16,467 nucleotides of DNA. It comes from SLFT01 sp964493075 (GTDB taxonomy: Bacteria > Hydrogenedentota > Hydrogenedentia > Hydrogenedentales > CAITNO01). The notes under the pieces are model-generated. The model was not told the origin of the DNA and did not search any database. It saw only the letters and a list, made by a program, of their open reading frames with translations. The stretch is from assembly GCA_964493075.1 (NCBI GenBank), contig CAZBNU010000081.1:1-16467 (forward strand), written 5' to 3'. The position numbers and the translations under genes were made by a program. Positions 4,829 through 10,942 of the stretch are shown one piece after another; position 1 is the first letter of the stretch, and each line of letters starts with the position of its first letter.

Positions 4829-7741
4829 CTACAACGCCTTTCCGTTAAATACCACGTTAATCCCTTCCAATTCCTTGTTCGGTGCAAATTGAAGCGTAAC
4901 CCCTTCCGGACCTTTTGCCTGGATGGTCATGGTGTCTTTTTTCAGTTTCCACTCGACTGTTACAGGGCCGTTTGTGGTGGCGGTGGCGCCTTTGGCCCAG
5001 GTCAGGCCGCTGGGACGCGGACTCACGGTGACGGCTTTCCCGCCGGCTTCGGTGGGCACGATGCCCAGCACAATCCGGTTCAGGAAGTGAATGGGCGCTG
5101 AAGACCATGCATGACAATGGCTGCGCGTCGGGAACCCGGCGTGACCGGTAGTACCCGTCGGGAATTGTTCCCATACGGTTGTAGCGTCAATCTCCAGCAT
5201 GGGCAGGTAACTGTCGTAGATAGACTGCATAATCCGGTCATGATAGCCCAGTTTCTCCAGGGCTTCATATAGATAAAGGATTGCAAAGGGCGCACCGACT
5301 TGGGTCATATCGTCCGGCGGGTTCAGGACATTGTTTATGGCATCCGCTTTGTACTGTTCCGGAATGATGTCATAATTCAATGCCAGAAAGCTCGTGTGCA
5401 TGGAGGTTCTGTTGCTGACGCTGCCGTCATTGTGGATACTGTCCGGATAGGACTTTTTCTCTTCATCCCACAAGCCATTGAGCCCGTTTACCAGCTTCGT
5501 GCGGTATTGCTGCAGCCATTGAACATCCTTGCCCAGCACCTCGGCGCTCTTCAGTGCCGCATCCACAGCGCCCACAGCCAGCATGCTGCAATGGAGCACC
5601 GTGTTCGGTCCCTGGTCAATGCCGCTCCAGTCGAACATATTCCAGAAGGGACCGCTGAACAGGCCGCGCTCATCGCTGAATGAGGCCGCGCCTTCGAGGT
5701 TCTTCATTACCCACGGCCAGGTTGCTTCGAGGAACGCCTTGTCGCCCGTGTACCAGTAGTAATCCCACACGGAGATTCCCCACAGGAAACTCCACGCCGG
5801 GAGCAGTGTTTCCCAGGTGCTTGGCACCTGACACAGGATCATGGGATACTGTTCCAAACTTTCTCCCGCCAGCCGTACACAGCGTTTGGCAATGTCCTCT
5901 GCACCGAAAGCGGTGAATCCGAATACGGCTTCATTCCGCGCATCGCCCACCCACAGGGTTTGTTCATAGAGCGGACAATCGGTAAAGGTGTCTTCCATGC
6001 AGAGTTTGAGCGTTCGTGCCGAGATTTCCCAAATCTTATCAAGTCGCTCATCACTGCAGGCAAAAGAACCCATCGGCTCAACCGGGTAGGTGGATTCAAT
6101 CAACTGGAATTGTTTGATCGTCACCGGTTTGGTTTGGTTGCGCAGGGTGATAAAGATATGCCGCTGGGAACGGCGCTTCAGCGAGGTGAAGGTATTCATC
6201 CCCTCCTTACAGATATAGCGCATGTCATTTTGGTACCGGTCCGTGTGCTGCACCGTTCCGTCTTCCTTGATATATTCCACACCGGCAATATCAACCACCA
6301 GCCCCGCTTCCGCCTCCACCTCAAAGGCGTAATACCCGCAGTTCTGTTCGCCCAAATCGTAGAGCAGTTCAATGTCCCCTGCTTCGTTCGGCTGCACCAC
6401 CGTCACGCCGTCCGCCTTCACGAGGGCTTCGGGATTTTCAACCTCGGCTTTCGCCCCGTCAATGGGCTTGCGCGCCATAAACTGCCAGTGAACGGCATCC
6501 ATGACCTCATCTGCTGACGACAACACATGAATTTGTTGATCGAATACTTTGTTGAACGATGTCGCATCCACGACGTTGCGTTCAATGTCGCGAACCCCTT
6601 TCATGAGATCATTATCAATCCGCTGTTTTTCTTCGTCTGCCATAAGCCCCCATTCGAAGTCGGCATACCTATACTGGGGCACGTCAAAGGGCACAAAGCA
6701 CCAGGGATTCTCTTTGTTTCCATCCACCGGACTGTACAGCGTATAGCCTTCCGTTTCCTTGAAAAGGATCGTCGCATCCACCCGCCAGTGGCTCGTGCGA
6801 TGGTCCATAAAAGCAAAGAGAAAATGTTTGCCCGCCTCCAGTTGGAACCGGTTCTGCCGCCCTGTTTTCCCGTCAATCGTGAAACGCAAGTCGGTTGATT
6901 CCAGTGTCAGGTCCATTGCTTCCTTGCAGTCAATGAGGGTCGCAAACGCACTGGCCATGGAATTGCGGTTATTCGCTTTCACCACCATGTCCGGGTAGAG
7001 CAGCCGCGCGATATTAAAGACATAGCCCCGCCATGCTTTATCCACGACGGTCGCCCCTTGAAAGGCTTTGAACGCAAACGGCTTTTTGGTTAGCAGCGCC
7101 ACATCCCGCGGCATCAGCCCCTGCCAGGGGCCTTCATGCGTGCCATATCGCACCACCGCCGGATGAAACGCAACGCCCGCTTCGCGCCGTGCATCATAAA
7201 TTTCATAGGGCCCCATCTGAACCGACAGTTTCGGCGTATTCGACATCCACCCTTCCGCCTTTGCCACTTCCCAGGAATCGTCGGTAACAATCGTGGTGGT
7301 TTTTCCAGCAGCATCCAGCGCGTCCAGCTGCACCAGCAAGCCCGGTTCCTGCGGCACCTGATGGAACGTGCCCGTACCGAAGAACTTGGCAATGACCCGA
7401 ATCTCATTTTCCCCGGCCTTCAAATACGGTGTTGCATCAATGACGTCATACTGATAATGATTCGGCCAGCTCCGGCACGGCCCATCATTCACCCACTGTT
7501 CATTTACAAACAGCCGGTATTCCGTATCCGCTGTAATGCGTATCACCGCTTTCTCAACCGCAGGAAGTTCAAAATGTTTCCTGGCAATAATGGTATCGTT
7601 ATAGGGTCGCGTTTGTGAACAATCCCGCCATATCCAATTCGCTTTGAGAGGTGTATTGTTAATGTCCTGTGCCACGGCTTGAACACCACTGCACAGCAAC
7701 GCGCCCATCACGAATAAGCACCACGTATGTTGACTGATCAT
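4829..7741 (-). CDS. Secreted alpha-L-rhamnosidase, GH78 family
   Basis: This 970-residue enzyme should release terminal alpha-L-rhamnose from plant or algal polysaccharides outside the cytoplasm. A Sec signal peptide ends at AVA-QD (about residue 24). Residues 33-150 form the N-terminal jelly-roll domain of bacterial rhamnosidases (KANWIWRD, LFVNEQWVNDGPCRSWP, TPYLKAGENEIRV). Further beta domains follow to about 550. The alpha/alpha-barrel spans roughly 560-880 and contains the catalytic loop TDCPLYEQTLWVGDARNE, where Asp588, Glu593 and Asp600 align with the three acidic residues of the classic DCP-x-x-x-ER-x-x-W-x-GD loop. Glu858 in ATTVWEQF matches the second conserved glutamate, and RSHCHAWSS follows. 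A C-terminal beta domain closes the protein. The start at ATG 7741 has AGGGA about ten bases upstream. No transporter or regulator is adjacent. The YEQ form of the loop marks a GH78 side branch, so substrate specificity is uncertain. Confidence 0.92.
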   Translation of the reverse strand: MISQHTWCLFVMGALLCSGVQAVAQDINNTPLKANWIWRDCSQTRPYNDTIIARKHFELPAVEKAVIRITADTEYRLFVNEQWVNDGPCRSWPNHYQYDVIDATPYLKAGENEIRVIAKFFGTGTFHQVPQEPGLLVQLDALDAAGKTTTIVTDDSWEVAKAEGWMSNTPKLSVQMGPYEIYDARREAGVAFHPAVVRYGTHEGPWQGLMPRDVALLTKKPFAFKAFQGATVVDKAWRGYVFNIARLLYPDMVVKANNRNSMASAFATLIDCKEAMDLTLESTDLRFTIDGKTGRQNRFQLEAGKHFLFAFMDHRTSHWRVDATILFKETEGYTLYSPVDGNKENPWCFVPFDVPQYRYADFEWGLMADEEKQRIDNDLMKGVRDIERNVVDATSFNKVFDQQIHVLSSADEVMDAVHWQFMARKPIDGAKAEVENPEALVKADGVTVVQPNEAGDIELLYDLGEQNCGYYAFEVEAEAGLVVDIAGVEYIKEDGTVQHTDRYQNDMRYICKEGMNTFTSLKRRSQRHIFITLRNQTKPVTIKQFQLIESTYPVEPMGSFACSDERLDKIWEISARTLKLCMEDTFTDCPLYEQTLWVGDARNEAVFGFTAFGAEDIAKRCVRLAGESLEQYPMILCQVPSTWETLLPAWSFLWGISVWDYYWYTGDKAFLEATWPWVMKNLEGAASFSDERGLFSGPFWNMFDWSGIDQGPNTVLHCSMLAVGAVDAALKSAEVLGKDVQWLQQYRTKLVNGLNGLWDEEKKSYPDSIHNDGSVSNRTSMHTSFLALNYDIIPEQYKADAINNVLNPPDDMTQVGAPFAILYLYEALEKLGYHDRIMQSIYDSYLPMLEIDATTVWEQFPTGTTGHAGFPTRSHCHAWSSAPIHFLNRIVLGIVPTEAGGKAVTVSPRPSGLTWAKGATATTNGPVTVEWKLKKDTMTIQAKGPEGVTLQFAPNKELEGINVVFNGKAL

Positions 7742-7767
7742 TTGAGATTATCCCTTTCTTCTATTTG

Positions 7768-7792
7768 ACTAACACGAGCCTTGCCTGGAACC
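7768..7792. repeat. Imperfect direct repeat, copy 1
   Basis: This 25-base copy contains GAGCCTTGCC and matches 8164-8188 at 21 of 25 positions. The two copies bracket the palindrome-rich stretch. On the minus strand both read towards a TAG stop preceded by Gln-Gly-Ser, which might mean shared ancestry of gene ends rather than an insertion footprint. Confidence 0.45.
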
Positions 7793-7813
7793 CAAAACAA
7801 CATCATCAGCCCC

Positions 7814-7838
7814 GTCATTGCGAGGCACAAGCAATCTC
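7814..7838. repeat. Degenerate GTCATTGC-type interspersed palindrome
   Basis: The sequence GTCATTGC, a short loop, then GCAATCTC has the inner arms ATTGC/GCAAT. It resembles a short version of the widely dispersed bacterial repeat of the form GTCATTGCGAGG...AGCAATCTC. Near 8088-8101 the inverse of its first half recurs (GGCTTGCAATGACA). It may be one edge of a composite element or simply a degraded unit. Confidence 0.4.
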
Positions 7839-7951
7839 GTTAACAGACAGACCATCGCGTAACATCAGATTACTTCGTGCCTGCTAAGAAAGTGCTTCAT
7901 AACATGTACATAAGAAATAAAATAAGAAATCATATAAACAAACTGTAGCGC

Positions 7952-8041
7952 TTCGGAGGGGGGACATTCCTGTCCCCCGACTTGCACAAGACCGCCTTCG
8001 GTATTTGAAGTTTCGGGGGACAGGAATGTCCCCCCTCCGAA
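7952..8041. repeat. Perfect 29-bp inverted repeat, two REP-like palindromes head to head
   Basis: Bases 7952-7980 are the exact reverse complement of 8013-8041, separated by 32 bases. Each arm is itself a hairpin, with core GGGGGACA-TTCC-TGTCCCCC (8-bp stem, 4-base loop). This nested symmetry is how REP sequences are arranged in pairs (BIME-like). As a single structure it could fold into a 29-bp stem. It has no T-tract, so it is a poor intrinsic terminator. It lies between the amidohydrolase stop (8239) and the rhamnosidase start (7741), both on the minus strand, where it could affect mRNA ends. Confidence 0.85.
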
Positions 8042-8163
8042 TCACAAAAAATCTTTCTTCAGCGAATCGTCGCCAACAGCGTTTAAGGCTTGCAATGACA
8101 GTGATGGTAACTTTTGTGTTAATTTAGCCTCTTGTTTTTTATTGCGGTTCCACACCGATAGTC

Positions 8164-8188
8164 ACTAACGAGAGCCTTGCCCGCAACC
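8164..8188. repeat. Imperfect direct repeat, copy 2
   Basis: This is the partner of 7768-7792, with 21 of 25 bases identical and the same orientation. It lies about 50 bases beyond the amidohydrolase stop, in transcript sense. Confidence 0.45.
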
Positions 8189-8238
8189 AGACTTCTCGTA
8201 TGTTTTTTTCTTCTTCATAATCGCTAAAATCCCCCTTT

Positions 8239-9689
8239 TCAATTCCTTCTCAACAACTGTCCGGGCAGCGGATCGGGGTTGAAGGTGTTGCCATCCACTA
8301 CATGTTTCCCGTTGATGAAGACGTGTTCGATGCCGTCCGGGAAATGGGTCGGATCCGTGAAACATGCCTTGGTGCCGATGGTATTGAAATCAAACACCAC
8401 CACATCGGCGTAGCCTTTTTCCACGATATGGCCGCGGTCGCGCAGGTTGAAATGTTCCGCTGCGAGGCCGCTCACTTTATGGATGGCCTTTTCCAGGGGC
8501 AGCAGTTTTTTCTCGCGCACGTAACGGGACAGGTAGCGCGGATAGCAACCGTAGAACAGCTGGCTTGGCTTGCCGCCGCCCATGAGAATGGAGTCAGTGG
8601 AAATCATGACATCGGGATGGGCCAGTCCGGCGAAGGAACTGCGTTCGGTAAACGCGTCGTCCGGTTCCGCCATGCTTTCAAACACAAGCACATGCCCGTT
8701 TTCTTCAATCAACAGATCGCATACGGCATCAAGAGGATGCACGCCCCGTTCCTTTGCGATTTCGGTAATGCTCATGCCTTCCAGCCGCTTGTTCTTGTCC
8801 GATGCGACCGACATGATGCGCGCACAGCCCCAGCCCATAAGCCGGAACAGGTTAAGCGTCCACGCGTCCGGCCCGGTGTGGGGCCATTTCATTTTGCCGT
8901 GTTCGATACTGTGCAGGATGCGCTTGCGCTGTTCGGGGCTTTGCAGCCGTTCCAGTACTTCCTCCACGGTGCCCGCCACGGACCACGGCGGGAAGAAGGC
9001 AAGTACATGGGTGAACCCGGTGGTGGTGGGCATGATGTCCGCACTCACCGCTACGCCGCGCTTGCGCGCATTGGCAACGCGCTTGAGCTGCCCCGCCATA
9101 TAGCCGTCCAGCGGGATGGGCGGCACCCAGTGCTTCGACAGGCGCGCCATGCCCCGCACAATTTTCTGGAACATGGGCCCGAATACGCCGTAATCCGGTA
9201 CCCAGAACAAGTGGGATAGCTGCGTCCGTANNNNNNNNNNNNNNNNNNNNNNNNNNNNNNNNNNNNNNNNNNNNNNNNNNNNNNNNNNNNNNNNNNNNNN
9301 NNNNNNNNNNNNNNNNNNNNNNNNNNNNNNAAATCAATCTGGGTGAAGATATTGATGTAGGTCTGTACGGCGTCGCGGTGTTCCTTGCCCAGCGGCGCCA
9401 TCGCCATGCCGCAGTTGCCGCCCACAAAGGTGGTGATGCCCTGCCGTACCAGCGGCTCCAGCAGTTGGGTGCTGTTCTCGCGATAAAGCGACAGGTCGGC
9501 ATGAGAATGGGGGTCCACGAATCCGGGACAGATGTGTTTGCCCGTAGCGTCAATCTCCACTGCTGCCGTCGCGCCATTCGCCTTCCCCACCAGAGTAACG
9601 CGGTCGCCCTCAATGCCCACATCCGCCTTGAATGCCGGTTTACCTGTACCGTCCACGACGGTTCCGTTGCGCATCAATACATCGAACAT
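8239..9689 (-). CDS. N-acyl-D-amino-acid deacylase-type amidohydrolase (interrupted by assembly gap)
   Basis: This metal-dependent amidohydrolase is cut by 100 Ns. The N-terminal part (119 residues) shows the small beta domain (RNGTVVDGTGKPAFKADVGI), the metal-binding HSHAD (His61, His63) and the D-aminoacylase mark GGNCG (Cys93). After the gap, QLSHL supplies a further His. HPDVMISTDS carries the late catalytic Asp, and YPRYLSRYVRE and GYADVVVFD close the barrel in the usual order. The family hydrolyses N-acyl-D-amino acids or related D-amino-acid derivatives. The start at ATG 9689 has AGGA at good spacing. The two parts are in different frames across the 100-N placeholder, so the true gap must have length 2 modulo 3. 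Family spacing suggests roughly 90-125 residues are missing. No signal peptide is present, so it is probably cytoplasmic. Confidence 0.88.
9231..9330. other. Assembly gap (100 N) inside the amidohydrolase gene
   Basis: There are exactly 100 Ns. Coding frames on either side are incompatible with a true length of 100, so this is a fixed-size placeholder of unknown real length. The missing part should encode the middle of the amidohydrolase barrel. Confidence 0.97.
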
Positions 9690-9734
9690 GGTTTGGTCCT
9701 TTCGGTTTGCGGCAGCCTCAACGCTGCAATTTCC

Positions 9735-9761
9735 AGTATAACATATACAGGGCGAAGGCAA
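9735..9761 (-). promoter_or_regulatory. Candidate promoter of the amidohydrolase gene
   Basis: On the minus strand an extended -10 element, TGT-TATACT (9743-9735), lies about 45 bases upstream of the ATG at 9689. TTGCCT (9761-9756) may serve as -35, with a short 15-bp spacer. This fits the gene having its own promoter rather than being read only from moxR, whose stop lies beyond the hairpin at 9786-9831. Confidence 0.45.
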
Positions 9762-9785
9762 TTATTGATCAGTTAGCGCTTATGC

Positions 9786-9831
9786 TTCTTCCTGGGAACG
9801 CCGGCGAGGACGCCAGCGTTCCCAGGAAGAA
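9786..9831. repeat. REP-like palindrome, 21-bp stem with one mismatch
   Basis: Bases 9786-9806 pair with 9811-9831 across a 4-base loop (AGGA), with 20 of 21 positions complementary. The arms start TTCTTCCTGGGAACGC, followed by a GGCG core. It lies 16 bases beyond the moxR stop in transcript sense and upstream of the amidohydrolase promoter. No T-run follows on the minus strand, so it looks more like an interspersed palindrome than an intrinsic terminator. It could still protect the moxR 3' end. Confidence 0.75.
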
Positions 9832-9847
9832 ACGCCTTTTCCGGTGT

Positions 9848-10810
9848 TCAGGGCGGCGAGACGCTGGAGACGACATGTCGAACGGCTTCGACGCAGGACA
9901 GACCTTTCGCGACAAACTCCGGTTTCAGTATAAGGCGATGTTCGAGGCAAGGCAAAGTCATGGCCTGTACGTCTTCAGCGGTGACGGCGTCACGGGAATG
10001 TAGTGCGGCATGCACTCGGCTGGACAGCATCAGGGCCTGGGTTGCCCGCGGGCCAGCACCGATTTTGATGGCGCTATGGTTGCGGGTGATGCGGACGAGT
10101 TCCACCGCGTACCGTTGGATCGGTTCCGGCACGGCAATCCCCTCCAGTGCCGTGCGCATTTGCAGCAACCGATCCTCCGTGATTACCGGTTGCACCACGC
10201 CCTGTTCCAGCAATGTTTCTGGCGCTTCGCAGGTCAGGGTACGCATGGCAAGAGAACGCTCTTCGGTTTCATCAGGGTAGCCCATGTGGATTTTCAGCAG
10301 AAACCGGTCCTTTTGCGCCTCAGGCAGCGGAAAGGTCCCTGCGGATTCAATGTCGTTTTGTGTGGCAAAAACAGCGAAGGCGGGTGGCAGGGTATGGGTG
10401 TGTCGGTCAATGGTTACCTGTCGTTCCTGCATGGCCTGAAGCAGCGCAGCCTGTGTGATGGCAGGGGCCCGGTTGATTTCATCGGCAATCAGAAAGGAGG
10501 TGAAAATAGGGCCTTTGATAAGATTGAAACTGCCCGTCTTCGGATTAAACACGTTGGCGCCAATAATGTCGGAGGGGGTGGTGTCATGGGTGAACTGCAC
10601 CCGTTGAAAGTCGCATCCCAGCAACTGTGCCAGCGTACGCACCAGCAAGGTCTTGGCCACACCGGGTACGCCTTCTATCAGCGCGTGACGGCCCGCCAGT
10701 ATGGTGATCAACGCATAGTCCAGCGCTGCTGTCTGACCGATAATGACTTTGCGGGCTTCCTGTCGGATTTCGTCAAGTAGCACATGGATTTTCGGACTGT
10801 TTTTATTCAA
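9848..10810 (-). CDS. MoxR-family AAA+ ATPase
   Basis: This 320-residue MoxR-type AAA+ ATPase is normal in length for the family. It has VIIGQ (22-26) before the core, Walker A GVPGVAKT (47-54), FTHDTTPSDIIG (73-84), Walker B FLIADEINRA (106-115), sensor 1 FATQND (148-153) and AQKDRF (165-170). A C-terminal helical lid follows. MoxR ATPases act as chaperones that activate or assemble partner proteins, usually using a von Willebrand factor A protein as adaptor. I start at TTG 10810 because a perfect AAGGAGGT lies six bases upstream. A longer frame exists, but it would overlap the divergent gene and its promoter. The usual DUF58 and VWA partner genes are absent on both sides. The only close neighbour is the divergent pentapeptide gene. 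Confidence 0.92.
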   Translation of the reverse strand: MNKNSPKIHVLLDEIRQEARKVIIGQTAALDYALITILAGRHALIEGVPGVAKTLLVRTLAQLLGCDFQRVQFTHDTTPSDIIGANVFNPKTGSFNLIKGPIFTSFLIADEINRAPAITQAALLQAMQERQVTIDRHTHTLPPAFAVFATQNDIESAGTFPLPEAQKDRFLLKIHMGYPDETEERSLAMRTLTCEAPETLLEQGVVQPVITEDRLLQMRTALEGIAVPEPIQRYAVELVRITRNHSAIKIGAGPRATQALMLSSRVHAALHSRDAVTAEDVQAMTLPCLEHRLILKPEFVAKGLSCVEAVRHVVSSVSPP

Positions 10811-10839
10811 GAAACGACCTCCTTTTGCGCCGTGTCTGT

Positions 10840-10868
10840 ATTGTACACCGAACGGTGCAGCAGGACAA
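10840..10868 (-). promoter_or_regulatory. Candidate moxR promoter with palindromic spacer
   Basis: On the minus strand TTGTCC (10868-10863), a 17-bp spacer and TACAAT (10845-10840) lie about 30 bases upstream of the TTG start. The spacer contains the palindrome CACCG-AA-CGGTG (10846-10857) next to the -10 box, a plausible repressor site. The divergent pentapeptide gene starts 133 bases from moxR, so a protein bound here could influence both. Confidence 0.5.
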
Positions 10869-10942
10869 ATCAAAAAGAAAGGTGTGCTATGTTGCGAAGA
10901 GAGGTCTTTTTCCATTAGTGTATACGGGAGGTATTCAGCATT

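Larger units (their letters stand above)
7742..8238. other. Gene-free mosaic of repeats between rhamnosidase and amidohydrolase
   Basis: I see no convincing gene in these roughly 500 bases. The stretch contains a degenerate GTCATTGC-type palindromic unit (7814-7838), the large inverted repeat at 7952-8041, and a sequence resembling the inverse of the first unit's end (8088-8101, GGCTTGCAATGACA). It also contains a 25-base imperfect direct repeat (7768-7792 and 8164-8188, 21 of 25 identical) near the two ends. No clear promoter for the rhamnosidase gene could be assigned here. Confidence 0.6.

Noticed and set aside
5960..6517. Plus-strand frame of 185 codons inside the rhamnosidase gene
   Set aside because: It is a shadow of the GH78 gene. 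The minus strand shows the catalytic motifs, and the plus frame lacks any domain pattern.
8165..8365. Small minus-strand frame ending in a Lys-rich 17-residue peptide
   Set aside because: Most of it is an alternative frame of the amidohydrolase C-terminus. The short tail after the stop has no clear Shine-Dalgarno and includes the direct repeat, so a real small gene cannot be supported.
8302..9219. Long plus-strand frame of 305 codons opposite the amidohydrolase
   Set aside because: It is a shadow of the amidohydrolase: the composition is His/Gly/Val-rich without domain-like motifs, while the minus strand carries clear family motifs over the same bases.
9786..9831. Rho-independent terminator of moxR
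   Set aside because: The stem is strong, but no run of Ts follows on the minus strand. I kept it as a REP-like palindrome.
10010..10780. Plus-strand frame of 256 codons opposite moxR
   Set aside because: It is antisense to Walker A, Walker B and sensor motifs, and has no ribosome binding site or recognisable domain.
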